NCBI GenBank assembly: GCA_022402445.1
Contig: JAKRSF010000008.1
Location: 1 to 64,000, forward strand
DNA length: 64,000 bases
Reading direction: 5' to 3'
DNA from: Cyanobacteriota bacterium
GTDB lineage: Bacteria > Cyanobacteriota > Cyanobacteriia > CACIAM-69d
A program made the translations under genes and the position numbers. This document shows, in pieces, positions 1-8,252 of this stretch (position 1 is its first letter; every line of letters begins with the position of its first letter). Under the pieces are notes generated by a model. That model did no database searches. It was given only the letters and a program-made list of their open reading frames with translations, and was not told the origin of the DNA.

Positions 1-46
1 GGCTCAACTCAAGGAGATTTGGGCTCCTTCTCCTTAAGTTGAAGCC
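1..46. terminator. Imperfect hairpin downstream of the CHAT gene
   Basis: An inverted repeat pairs about positions 1-16 with 30-46 (CAACTCAAGGAG against CTCCTTAAGTTG plus outer pairs) around a 13-nt loop. It lies about 80 bases after the stop of the minus-strand CHAT gene and could end that transcript. No T-run is visible because the window ends here, so a repeat element is equally possible. Confidence 0.35.
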
Positions 47-128
47 CGTGGGTTTTCCCGCCCAGCCCCCACCCGAATCTCCCGCCCCGCGTCTCCCCGT
101 CCCGCATCTTCCGCCCCGAATCTCCCCC

Positions 129-2048
129 CTACTCCGGCGTACCCACCACCAAAAACGCCGACCAGTAGCGCGGATGGGGATAGGTTTGGCGGGTTTCCAG
201 CATCGCCCGCCGCAGGGCCGTCGCCTTCGGTGCCCCGGCCAGCCAATGGCGATAGAACGCCACCATGAGCGATCGCGTAGCCTCATCCGGCACCTGCCAC
301 AGGGACGCGATCACCGTGGGCACCCCCGCCGCCATGAACGATCGCGCCACCCCCACCACCCCATCGCCGGTGATGCGGCCCCGCCCCGTATCGCAGGCAC
401 TCAGGACCGCCAACTCCGCCGCCAGCGGCACCCGCGCAATTTCCAGCGATCGCAGCAGCCCATCATCCCCCGCCGACGGAGCCAGGGCGATCGTCCCCGG
501 CATCAGGGGCCGCACCACCCGCTCCTGGGCCAGGGCCACCCGGGCCGGGGTGCCATTGATCAGCACATTGTCACCAATGATCACGCCGCCCGGAGTGACC
601 CGCACACCCCCCTCCCGCGCCGTGGGAGCCTCTGCATTGCGCGGCAGGCCGTATTCATTGAGCTCTTCATCGCGATCAAGCAGGCCATGGGTGGCGAAAT
701 GCAGCACCCGCTGGCTGGGCATCGCCGCCAGGACCGCCCGCTTCGTGGCCGCCTCATTCAGGAGCGCGCGCCCCCCCAGCATCGCCGCCACCTCCTGGGC
801 CTCCGCCTCCGCCCCCTCAAGGGGAGCAAGGGGTTCTAGGGCGCGGTTTGGCCCCGTGGGCAGACTGGGCATCGAGACGGGATTGCCCACCACCAGGCCC
901 GGTTGCGTCGCGCGCGAAGGACGCCGCTGGAGGGCCACCGCCGCCTCAAGGGTCTGGAGGGACGGCACCGTGGCGATGGGGGCGCGATCGATCAAAAAAC
1001 TGCCATCCGGAGCCTGCAACGCGGCCCAGGGGGCGAGATAGAGGGCACCCTGGAGGGCAAAGATCACCGGCTGCGTTTCCCCCCTCGGCAGGAGCGGTTC
1101 AATGGGGGCGATCAGGCGATCGTAAAGCTGGCGCAGGGCGGGGTAGGTGGCTTGGGGCAGGGGGAAGGTGACCTCCTGGCGCGCGGCGGTCACCAGGGGA
1201 ATGAGGGAGGGGAGCTGGCCGTCGGGGCCGGGGCGATCGCCCAGATCCAGCCGTCGAAAGGTCACCTGTCCCCGAGGTTGGATCACCCAAATGCCCCAGA
1301 GGGAGTCATCTTCGGCCTCGTCCCCAAGGATTTTGATCTCGCGCCCCACCTGCCCATAGCTCACCAGGGTGGCATTGAGCGATCGCGCCAGGGCCTTGAG
1401 GCGATCGAGGGACGGGGGGGCTTCTGCGAGGGTCGTGCCCGTGGCGTGGCGGGTCAGCAGTTCCACCAGCGATCGCGCCCGTCCCCGCTCCACCTGCACG
1501 AGCGCCTCATCGGTGCGGCCAGCGGCCAGGAGCGATCGCACCAGCAGCCGATAGAGATAGCCCTGCTGCTCCAGGAGCGTCACCCGGTTTAGATCCTCCC
1601 GCTCACCCGATCGCAACTGTTCCCACTGCCGGAGCGCCTGATCGACCGCCGCGATCGCCTCGCCGTAGCGCCCCAGGTGGAACAGCGCCAGCCCCTTTCG
1701 CCCCAGCACCGGAGCCCCACCGCCCCGTTCTAGACCGCGATCGAGCACCGGCAGGGCCTCCCCATAGCGCCCCAACTTCAGCAGGGCCTGCCCCCACTCG
1801 ATCAGGGCCAGATCGTAGCCATCCTCCGTCCCCTGCGCCGTCGCAAACCACTGGCCGTAGGCTTGGGCCGCCCGTTCATAGTCCCCCGCCCCAAACGCCT
1901 GATCCGCCTGCGCCAAACGGGAGTCCTGGGCGATCGCCACCCCAACCCCCAGCCCCGATGGCCCCAGATCCACCCCCGATCCCAAAATCGCGATCGCCAA
2001 CCCGATCCCTAACCCAGCCCACTGCCCCCGCGATCGCCGTCTTGCCAT
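129..2048 (-). CDS. Secreted TPR-CHAT domain protein (caspase-like peptidase family)
   Basis: A 639-residue protein. Residues about 10-40 form a hydrophobic signal peptide or membrane anchor ending near AIA-Q, so the rest is probably outside the cytoplasm. Residues 45-200 contain TPR-like helices (repeated GRYGEA motifs). Residues about 320-637 form a CHAT domain, a caspase-like fold with a His-Cys dyad: the histidine is H454 in HFATHG and the cysteine is C552 in LSACDTG. Both are present, so it may be active. The segment between the dyad residues includes the longer insert I recall from cyanobacterial CHAT proteins. TPR-CHAT proteins often act in programmed cleavage or defence elsewhere; the substrate here is unknown. 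The gene stands alone, divergent from the psbN/psbH region. A second, broken CHAT gene lies at 19.2 kb. Confidence 0.88.
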   Translation of the reverse strand: MARRRSRGQWAGLGIGLAIAILGSGVDLGPSGLGVGVAIAQDSRLAQADQAFGAGDYERAAQAYGQWFATAQGTEDGYDLALIEWGQALLKLGRYGEALPVLDRGLERGGGAPVLGRKGLALFHLGRYGEAIAAVDQALRQWEQLRSGEREDLNRVTLLEQQGYLYRLLVRSLLAAGRTDEALVQVERGRARSLVELLTRHATGTTLAEAPPSLDRLKALARSLNATLVSYGQVGREIKILGDEAEDDSLWGIWVIQPRGQVTFRRLDLGDRPGPDGQLPSLIPLVTAARQEVTFPLPQATYPALRQLYDRLIAPIEPLLPRGETQPVIFALQGALYLAPWAALQAPDGSFLIDRAPIATVPSLQTLEAAVALQRRPSRATQPGLVVGNPVSMPSLPTGPNRALEPLAPLEGAEAEAQEVAAMLGGRALLNEAATKRAVLAAMPSQRVLHFATHGLLDRDEELNEYGLPRNAEAPTAREGGVRVTPGGVIIGDNVLINGTPARVALAQERVVRPLMPGTIALAPSAGDDGLLRSLEIARVPLAAELAVLSACDTGRGRITGDGVVGVARSFMAAGVPTVIASLWQVPDEATRSLMVAFYRHWLAGAPKATALRRAMLETRQTYPHPRYWSAFLVVGTPE

Positions 2049-2264
2049 ATGCCGCTGCCCATCCCAAACCTGTCTCTAACAATCCCGTCCAAACCATGCC
2101 GCACCATTCCCCCGTCCTAGCACGATCGCCCCGCACCCCCCAACCCCCCAAAAAACAACGGACCAGGTTTCCCCAGTCCGCCGCGATCGCCCAGGGCGAC
2201 CCATTTTTCAAAAAGCACCGGCAAGCCCGCCCCGCCCCCAATCGGCGGCCAGCGGCCCTAAGTT

Positions 2265-2402
2265 CTAATCCTCATGATCCTCAAATGGATCCCCCAACTC
2301 CGCCGCCGGCGGGCCAAAGGCCAAGTAAATCGAATAGGCCGTGATTGCAACAAGGATCACCGCAATGGCAACCCCAATGGTCATCCCAGGATTATCAGGC
2401 AT
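2265..2402 (-). CDS. psbN: PsbN, photosystem II assembly factor
   Basis: A 45-residue membrane protein with one transmembrane helix (residues about 8-30) and the typical conserved stretch YSIYLAFGPP followed by an acidic end, LGDPFEDHED. PsbN is a thylakoid protein needed for assembly and repair of photosystem II rather than a subunit of the finished complex. It is encoded on the strand opposite psbH, as in chloroplasts and most cyanobacteria; the two starts are about 100 bases apart and divergent. The ATG at 2402 is the only start giving the full-length protein. Confidence 0.93.
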   Translation of the reverse strand: MPDNPGMTIGVAIAVILVAITAYSIYLAFGPPAAELGDPFEDHED

Positions 2403-2504
2403 GGACGTATCGATATATTTCGACGGCTAAGGTGGCTGTTACCTATGATATTAATATTACAAACGGTTAAAAATTGCCTTAGAGATCAAAACGGTAGGTA
2501 GCAC
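2403..2504. promoter_or_regulatory. Divergent psbN-psbH promoter region
   Basis: This 102-base spacer is much richer in A and T than its surroundings. It has TATGAT at 2444-2449 and an AT-rich run through 2460 that could serve as the -10 region for psbH. An AGGTAG element sits just before the psbH start. I could not identify a convincing -35, so the exact start of transcription is inferred. Confidence 0.4.
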
Positions 2505-2702
2505 ATGGCTCAACGCACTCGCCTCGGAGACATCCTGCGGCCGCTCAACGCCGAGTACGGTAAAGTTGCGCCCGGTTGGGGTACGACGCCGCTGATGGGC
2601 GTGTTTATGGGGCTGTTTTTCGTTTTCCTCCTTATTATCCTGCAAGTTTATAACTCGTCCCTGTTGATCGAGGGCGTGAATGTGGACTGGACCAGCCTGT
2701 AG
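2505..2702 (+). CDS. psbH: Photosystem II reaction centre protein H
   Basis: A 65-residue single-span thylakoid protein that is a core subunit of photosystem II and stabilises the Q_A/Q_B side and bicarbonate binding. It opens with the usual basic N-terminus, [15 protein letters not shown]. The conserved GWGTTPLMG motif comes just before the membrane helix (about residues 27-46), and the protein ends with a short lumenal tail, VDWTSL. Length and order match cyanobacterial PsbH, which lacks the longer phosphorylated N-terminus of plants. It is transcribed divergently from psbN and followed by a clear terminator, so it is probably monocistronic. Confidence 0.97.
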   Translation: MAQRTRLGDILRPLNAEYGKVAPGWGTTPLMGVFMGLFFVFLLIILQVYNSSLLIEGVNVDWTSL

Positions 2703-2747
2703 GGCCAGGGTCTAGCCGCCCAGCGTCCCCCGTGACCCATGCGGATC

Positions 2748-2771
2748 ATCCCGGTCAAGCCGGGATTTTTT
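2748..2771 (+). terminator. Rho-independent terminator of psbH
   Basis: A perfect 7-bp stem (ATCCCGG / CCGGGAT) with a 5-base loop is followed by six T residues. It lies 45 bases after the psbH stop and before tatA, a textbook intrinsic terminator. Confidence 0.85.
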
Positions 2772-2853
2772 GTTCAGGGCCGTCGCGGGTGCCGCCTGTC
2801 CCATGTTTCGACCCGTTGTGATCCTCCCGTCGTGATCCTAGGAGACCGCTGAA

Positions 2854-3180
2854 ATGAACGTATTCGGCATTGGCCTACCGGAGATGGCCCTGATTGGCAT
2901 CGTGGCGCTGCTGGTGTTTGGGCCGAAGAAGCTGCCGGAGATTGGCCGCAGTTTTGGCAAGGCCCTGCGCGGTTTCCAGGAGGCGTCGAAGGAGTTCGAG
3001 ACGGAGTTTAAGCGGGAGGCGGAGCAGCTCCAGAAGGTGGTTTCGGAGCCGATGCAGGCCACCCTGGAGCAAAAACCGGCCCTGACGGGGACTCCGGAGC
3101 AGGGGGCCACTGCGGGGGCTTCGGGCGATCGCGGTCCCATCGAGGCGGAGGCGCTGCCCCCCGGCGAAACGACCACCTAG
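2854..3180 (+). CDS. tatA: Sec-independent translocase protein TatA/E family
   Basis: A 108-residue protein with the TatA layout: a short N-terminal transmembrane helix (residues about 5-20, GLPEMALIGIVALLVFGP), the hinge FGPKKLPEIGRSFGKALRGF, an amphipathic charged helix (about 30-65), and a loose acidic/proline tail. TatA oligomers form the pore that exports folded proteins across the thylakoid and plasma membranes with TatC. No tatC is in the window, which is normal for cyanobacteria. A TAGGAGA element about 11 bases before the ATG supports the start. The family name covers TatA, TatB and TatE; the short spacing and FGP-KKLPE hinge favour TatA/E. Confidence 0.93.
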   Translation: MNVFGIGLPEMALIGIVALLVFGPKKLPEIGRSFGKALRGFQEASKEFETEFKREAEQLQKVVSEPMQATLEQKPALTGTPEQGATAGASGDRGPIEAEALPPGETTT

Positions 3181-3252
3181 GGCGATCGCGGGGCCATTGT
3201 TCCGCCGTGCCTAGCGCTTCATCGATCCGTTCCCCGATCCATTTCCAGATCC

Positions 3253-4038
3253 ATGGCGAAAGCAAGCACCCCCACCGAGTTGGTGATCCCGCAACTGATC
3301 GTTGGCTTGGGCAATCCGGAGCCGAAGTACGATCGCACCCGCCACAATATTGGCTTTGAGGCGATCGACGAGCTGGCGCGGGTTTGGGGCATTCCTTTGG
3401 TGCTCAATAAGCGGTTCAATGCCCTGGTGGGGGAGGGCCGCGCGCCGACGGGCAAGGTGCGGCTGCTGAAACCGCTGACCTATATGAACCGGTCGGGGCA
3501 GGCGATCCGGGCGGCGCTGGACTGGTACAAGTTGCCGCCGGAGTCGGTCCTGACGATCTATGACGATATGGATCTGCCCCTGGGGCGGCTGCGGCTGCGG
3601 CTGTCGGGGTCGGCGGGGGGCCACAATGGCATCAAATCCACGATCGCGCACCTCGGCACCCAGGAATTTCCCCGGCTGCGGCTAGGGATTGGGCGGCCTC
3701 GGGCGATCGCGGGGGAGAGCATTTCCCATGTGCTGGGCAAGTTTGCGCCGGAGGAACAGCCGGTGGTGCAAAAGGTGCTGCGGCTGTCGATCGCCGCGAT
3801 CGAGCTGGGCCTGCGCGACGGGGTGAGTAAGGCCATGAGCCTTTACAACAACCAAAATGTGGGTGAGGAGAGCGACCCAGTCAACCAGGCTCCGGCCAAG
3901 GGGAAGGGCGCAGCGCCCCCAAAAACCTCAGGGCAAGATCCAAACACTTCGGCTCAATCCCAAAGTCCAACCCAGCCCCAGGCCCAAAATCAAGGCCAAG
4001 CCCAACCGTCGGGGCAGCCGGTGGGGACGGGCGGTTAA
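3253..4038 (+). CDS. pth: Peptidyl-tRNA hydrolase with a long Gln/Pro-rich C-terminal tail
   Basis: The first ~190 residues are a complete bacterial Pth: LIVGLGNPEPKYDRTRHNIG at the start with the catalytic His in RHNIG, NRSGQAI, the DDMDLPLG signature and the GGHNGIKS motif. Pth cleaves peptidyl-tRNA dropped by ribosomes and recycles the tRNA. The family is usually about 190-200 residues; this one is 261 because of a tail of about 60 residues made mostly of Q, P, A, G and S, with no recognisable domain. The tail is in frame and ends at a TAA, so I see no frameshift. It lies between tatA and a DUF3146-like gene on the same strand. Confidence 0.95.
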   Translation: MAKASTPTELVIPQLIVGLGNPEPKYDRTRHNIGFEAIDELARVWGIPLVLNKRFNALVGEGRAPTGKVRLLKPLTYMNRSGQAIRAALDWYKLPPESVLTIYDDMDLPLGRLRLRLSGSAGGHNGIKSTIAHLGTQEFPRLRLGIGRPRAIAGESISHVLGKFAPEEQPVVQKVLRLSIAAIELGLRDGVSKAMSLYNNQNVGEESDPVNQAPAKGKGAAPPKTSGQDPNTSAQSQSPTQPQAQNQGQAQPSGQPVGTGG

Positions 4039-4183
4039 GGATTGTTTGAATCATTTCTGAACGGTTTTGGGCGATTTTGAACAGTTTCTAGGCGGCTTTT
4101 GACGGATCTTTTTTGGAACGGTTTTGATGTGATCGCCCTGGCCGTGGCCTAGGGGTGCGTTGGGTGCGACGGGAGGATTGGAT

Positions 4184-4441
4184 GTGAGCGGGGCTCCCCA
4201 GACAATGGCCCATGTGCGGGTGATGGAGCGTTCTCTTCAGGCGGGGATTCTGGCGGGGGAGGTGACGGCGGGGACGTTCCAATGGCGCTTTGTGTGGCAG
4301 TTTCGCCGCGATCGCCTGCGGGTGGAGCCGTCCTTGGGGCGGGCGCTGATCCAGGAGCCGTTGGGGCGATTTCTAGAGGCGACGGATTACCAGTTGGAAC
4401 CGGGGGGCGACTATTCCTTTCCCATTCGCGCCCGGATTTAG
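4184..4441 (+). CDS. Conserved cyanobacterial protein, DUF3146-like
   Basis: An 85-residue protein read from a GTG start at 4184, chosen because GGGAGG lies 7 bases upstream. A longer reading from TTG at 4160 is possible but has no ribosome site. The body has an AHVRV start, a WRFVWQFRRDRL stretch and a closing RALIQEPLGRFLE...YQLEPGGDY motif, which I recall from the small DUF3146 family of cyanobacteria. Its function is unknown. It sits between pth and the TgpA-like gene, all on the plus strand. The family name is from memory. Confidence 0.7.
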   Translation: MSGAPQTMAHVRVMERSLQAGILAGEVTAGTFQWRFVWQFRRDRLRVEPSLGRALIQEPLGRFLEATDYQLEPGGDYSFPIRARI

Positions 4442-4522
4442 GGGCTGGTTTTAGGGCAAGCCCCCCAGAACCGCGCGAGCTTGCTAGGGTTAGGGGACTT
4501 GACCCAAGCTTCTCCCCAACCC

Positions 4523-6847
4523 ATGGTTAGCCGTTCCCTCAACCGGTTTCAGACCCTGCTGCGATCGCTGCCCCCTCTGCAAACGGAGGAGTCGATCGCC
4601 CTGCGGGTGTTGGTGCAGGTGCTGGTGGCCGTGGCGATCGCGGCGACGGATGTGGCGGCGGGCACCCAAACGAGCCTATGGGCCATCCCGTGCAGCTTTT
4701 TGGGGGGCTGGTGGAGTTGGAAACAGCGCCATCGCCGCAGCCTCGAAACCCAGTTCGCCATCTCCATCGGCATGTTGGTGGCCCTGGGGTTATTTTTTGG
4801 GCGGCTGCTGGAATCGCTGGGGGACACGCGGCTCACCCTGGCGGAACTGCTGGTGCATTTGCAGGTGTTGCATAGCTTTGACCTGCCGCGCCGCAAGGAT
4901 TTGGGCTACTCGATGGTCATTGGCCTAATCCTCCTGGGGGTGGCGGCCACCTTGAGCCAAACCATGGCCTTTGCGCCGCTGCTGGTGGTGGCGTTGGCGA
5001 TCGCGCTGCCGATGCTGGTGCTGGACTATCGATCGCAGTTGGGCCTTGGGAATTCTCCCCAGGGGGCGGGCGAGCGGAAGCAGGGGACGCGATCGCCCTG
5101 GAAAACTATCTTGGCCCCGAAACAGTTTTTGGTGCTGATCCTGGCGATCACGGTCCTGGGGTTGGCGGTGTTTGCCGTGCTGCCTCGGTTTCCGGGTTAT
5201 CAGTTGCGGACGTTTCCCGTGGCGGCTCCGCCGGGATTGCTTGATCGCGACTTTGACACGGATGCGGACGTGGGGGCGATCGAAAATCCAGGCTACGACG
5301 AGGACGGCAGCGGCGCGGGGGACGGCACCGGCAACGGTGACCAGATGGACACCACGTTCTACTACGGCTTCAGCAGCCGCATGAACCAAAATCTGGTGGG
5401 GGAATTGATCCCCAAGACGGTCCTGCGGGTGCGATCGCAGGCGAAGGGCTTTTGGCGGGTGCTGGCCTTTGATCAATACACGGGCCAGGGCTGGGAAATT
5501 TCCCGCAACGAGGAGGAGGATCTGCTCAATCTGGATCGCCCGAGCTGGTCCTATCGATTCCTGCTGCCCCCGGTGGAGGCGGCGGCGGGCACGCGGGAGG
5601 TGATCCAGAGCTATACGGTGGTGTCTACCCTGCCGAATCTGATCCCGACGATGGCCAATGCCCGAGAGCTCTATTTCCCGACCCGGGAGCTGGTGATGGA
5701 TTCGGAGCGATCGCTGCGATCGCCCCGGATCCTCGATGAGGGGCTGACCTATTCCGTGATTTCCCAGGTGCCCATCCGCAATCGGACCCTGCTGCGGGAG
5801 GCGGGGACGGACTATGGCCGCTCGATCCGGGAGCATTATCTAGCGGTGCCGTCGGCCCTGCGCGATCGCCTAGCGGCCCTATCCACGTCGATGCTGGCGC
5901 GGACGGAAACCCCGCGCGAGTCGATCTATGAGCAGGTTTTATATCTCACCCAGGCGGTGAAGCAGGGCTATGAAATCCGCGCGGATGTGATGCCCTTGGC
6001 CCCGGAGCAGGATCTGGTGGAGGCGTTTTTCTTCGATCGCCAGGGGGGTTATCCAGACCATTTCGCCAGTGCCTTGGCCCTGCTGCTGCGATCGCGGGGG
6101 ATTCCGGCGCGGTTGGCGGTGGGCTTTGCGCCGGGTGAATTTAATCCGTTCACGGGGCTCTATGAGGTGAAGAATACGGACGCCCACGCGATCGTGGAGG
6201 TGTATTTCCCCAACTATGGCTGGTATGGGTTTGACCCGATTCCGGGCCATCCGCTGGTGCCGCCGTCCATTGAGGATAATGAAACCTTTGCGGCGCTGGA
6301 GCGGCTGTGGGCCTGGATTGCGGGCTGGTTACCGGCTCCGCTGCGTAGTTGGCTCGATGGGGCGATCGCGGCGATCGCGGCGGCGGCGGGGGCGATTCTG
6401 GGCTGGCTGTTGGCGGTGGTGACGGGCAGTTGGCTCGGGGCGATCGCGGGGGCGATTTTGGCGGTGGTGATTGCCTGGGGGCTGCTGCTGCTCTGGCGCT
6501 GGGGACGGCGGTGGCGCTACCGGCGATCGCTACGGAAACTCCATCCCCTAGAGGCGCTCTACCGGCAAACGGTGGACTGGCTGGCGATCGACGTGCCCCG
6601 GCAGCCCTGGCAAACGCCCCTGGAATATGCCCACGCCTACGGCCAAACGCGGGCGGCGGCGGGGCCAGAGGGCATGGCGCGATCGCAATTCCTCACGGAG
6701 GTGACCGGGGCCTACTGCGGCTGGCGCTACGGCGATCGCACCCCCACGGCGGCGGATATACAACGGCTGACGGAACGGTTTGGGGGCCTGCGGCGATCGC
6801 GCCGTGCCCCGCGCCCCCGGCCCCTGGCCCTGGTCAGCAAATCCTAG
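4523..6847 (+). CDS. TgpA-like membrane protein with a transglutaminase-like domain lacking the cysteine
   Basis: A 774-residue protein. Residues about 25-235 are a bundle of transmembrane helices (DUF3488/TgpA-N type). A soluble region follows, with a transglutaminase-core-like domain at about 480-585, then another hydrophobic pair (about 600-665) and a C-terminal DUF4129-like region. In transglutaminase-like enzymes the nucleophile lies in a G-x-C-x-x-F-A motif; here the motif reads GGYPDHFASA with Pro511 at the cysteine position. The His is kept (H555 in TDAHAIVEV) and the Asp-containing WYGFDPIPG follows. Canonical cysteine chemistry therefore looks impossible. I recall similar YPDHF sequences in other cyanobacteria. 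ATG at 4523 is preferred over an upstream TTG at 4481. Confidence 0.85.
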   Translation: MVSRSLNRFQTLLRSLPPLQTEESIALRVLVQVLVAVAIAATDVAAGTQTSLWAIPCSFLGGWWSWKQRHRRSLETQFAISIGMLVALGLFFGRLLESLGDTRLTLAELLVHLQVLHSFDLPRRKDLGYSMVIGLILLGVAATLSQTMAFAPLLVVALAIALPMLVLDYRSQLGLGNSPQGAGERKQGTRSPWKTILAPKQFLVLILAITVLGLAVFAVLPRFPGYQLRTFPVAAPPGLLDRDFDTDADVGAIENPGYDEDGSGAGDGTGNGDQMDTTFYYGFSSRMNQNLVGELIPKTVLRVRSQAKGFWRVLAFDQYTGQGWEISRNEEEDLLNLDRPSWSYRFLLPPVEAAAGTREVIQSYTVVSTLPNLIPTMANARELYFPTRELVMDSERSLRSPRILDEGLTYSVISQVPIRNRTLLREAGTDYGRSIREHYLAVPSALRDRLAALSTSMLARTETPRESIYEQVLYLTQAVKQGYEIRADVMPLAPEQDLVEAFFFDRQGGYPDHFASALALLLRSRGIPARLAVGFAPGEFNPFTGLYEVKNTDAHAIVEVYFPNYGWYGFDPIPGHPLVPPSIEDNETFAALERLWAWIAGWLPAPLRSWLDGAIAAIAAAAGAILGWLLAVVTGSWLGAIAGAILAVVIAWGLLLLWRWGRRWRYRRSLRKLHPLEALYRQTVDWLAIDVPRQPWQTPLEYAHAYGQTRAAAGPEGMARSQFLTEVTGAYCGWRYGDRTPTAADIQRLTERFGGLRRSRRAPRPRPLALVSKS

Positions 6848-6877
6848 AAATCCTAGGGCGTATCATGGGCCGTAGAT

Positions 6878-6897
6878 TCCCGTGCATTCCCGTGCAT
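6878..6897. repeat. 10-bp tandem duplication
   Basis: The decamer TTCCCGTGCA occurs twice in tandem in the short gap between the TgpA-like gene and the CobD-like gene. It has no evident function. Confidence 0.5.
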
Positions 6898-6925
6898 TTA
6901 TTCATTCAGGGCGGTTTTTGAGGCG

Positions 6926-8125
6926 ATGGCCCCATTTACGAGTAGTGCTGGCGCATTTGGCGCATTTTCGGACGATCACGCTGGGGGGCTGGTGCTCAAT
7001 CCCCACCGCCACTTTGACGAGGCCCTCGATCCGCCGGTCCATGGGGGCAATCGAGTTTGGGCGGCGACGATCGCGGGCTGCCCCCCAGAGGAATTGGTCG
7101 ATTTTTCCGCCAGTATTAATCCCCTCGGGCCGCCGCAATCGATCCTTGACGCGATCGCGAATCCCCAGGACGCTTTGCGGGCCTACCCCGACCCCACCTA
7201 TGGGGCATTGCGCCGCGCGATCGCGGACCACCACGGCATTGATCCAAGCTGGGTGATGCCCGGAAACGGCGCGGCGGAACTGCTCACCTGGGCGGCGCGG
7301 GATTTGGCGGCCCTCGATGCGGTCTATGTGCCCGTGCCCGCCTTTGGGGACTATGGCCGCGCCTTGCGGGCCTTTGGGGCGCGGGTGAAATCGTGGCTGC
7401 TGGTGGGGGGCGGCGATCGCGACTGGCTGGCCCTGCCCGGTGGCCCGAAAATCGGCGCGATCGTCAATAATCCCCACAATCCCACCGGTTTTCTCTGGTC
7501 GGCGGCGGTGCTCGAATCCCTGCTCAAGCGGCTGGCGTTGGTGGTGGTGGACGAAGCCTTTATGGACTTTTTGCCCGACGAGCGGGGCTGGAGTTTAGTC
7601 GATCGCCTGGAGCGCTATCCCAATTTGGTGATTGTGCGATCGCTCACGAAGTTTTACAGTATGCCCGGTCTGCGGTTGGGCTACGCGATCGCCCATCCCG
7701 ATCGCCTGCGCCGCTGGAATTCCTGGCGCGATCCCTGGAGCGTCAATAGCCTCGCCGCGTTGGCCGGGGTGGCCGCCCTGGCCGATCGTTCTTTCCAGCA
7801 GCGAACCTGGGATTGGCTCCCCCCCAGCCGCGATCGCCTCGCCCTGGCCCTGCGTAACCTCGCCCCAGACACCTTCAAACCCTTCGCCAGCGCCGCCAAT
7901 TTTCTCCTGGTGCGATCCGCCATCCCCGGCCCGTGGCTGCAACGGGATCTGCTGCGCCGCGATCGCCTCCTGGTGCGCGACTGCCTGAGCTTTCCGGAAT
8001 TGGGCAGCCAATATTTACGCCTCGCCGTGCGCACCGATCCCGAAAACCAACGGCTCATCCGCGCCCTCGTCGCCGCCTACCGCCGGTTTGTGGAGGAAGG
8101 GGCCAGCGATGGCACAATGGGTTAA
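6926..8125 (+). CDS. cobD: CobD-like threonine-phosphate decarboxylase / HisC-type aminotransferase
   Basis: A 399-residue fold-type I PLP enzyme. The N-terminal VDFSASINPLGPP motif (residues 58-70) is the usual mark of CobD (L-threonine-O-3-phosphate decarboxylase), which makes (R)-1-aminopropan-2-ol phosphate for the cobalamin nucleotide loop. Other PLP motifs are present: NNPHNPTG (N185), VVVDEAFMDF (D209) and RSLTKFYSMPGLRLGY with the Schiff-base lysine K242. Histidinol-phosphate aminotransferase is the closest alternative, but it lacks the SASINPLG start. The first ~35 residues are poorly conserved, so the true start may lie further in. No other cobalamin gene is adjacent; cyanobacteria usually scatter this pathway. 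Confidence 0.82.
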   Translation: MAPFTSSAGAFGAFSDDHAGGLVLNPHRHFDEALDPPVHGGNRVWAATIAGCPPEELVDFSASINPLGPPQSILDAIANPQDALRAYPDPTYGALRRAIADHHGIDPSWVMPGNGAAELLTWAARDLAALDAVYVPVPAFGDYGRALRAFGARVKSWLLVGGGDRDWLALPGGPKIGAIVNNPHNPTGFLWSAAVLESLLKRLALVVVDEAFMDFLPDERGWSLVDRLERYPNLVIVRSLTKFYSMPGLRLGYAIAHPDRLRRWNSWRDPWSVNSLAALAGVAALADRSFQQRTWDWLPPSRDRLALALRNLAPDTFKPFASAANFLLVRSAIPGPWLQRDLLRRDRLLVRDCLSFPELGSQYLRLAVRTDPENQRLIRALVAAYRRFVEEGASDGTMG

Positions 8126-8252
8126 CCGCTTCCCCGGCCCATCCCGTTGGGGATCCTCCCCGAAGCCGGTTCCGCCGCCCCGTTCGGGATCGGGCACCAG
8201 TTTTGTCTCCGCGTCGAACTGACCTGGCTTGCGCCAGCGGCAACCCCCACCA

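Noticed and set aside
39-839. 266-residue plus-strand frame opposite the CHAT gene
   Set aside because: Arg/His/Pro-rich shadow; the CHAT gene on the other strand has a complete domain with catalytic residues.
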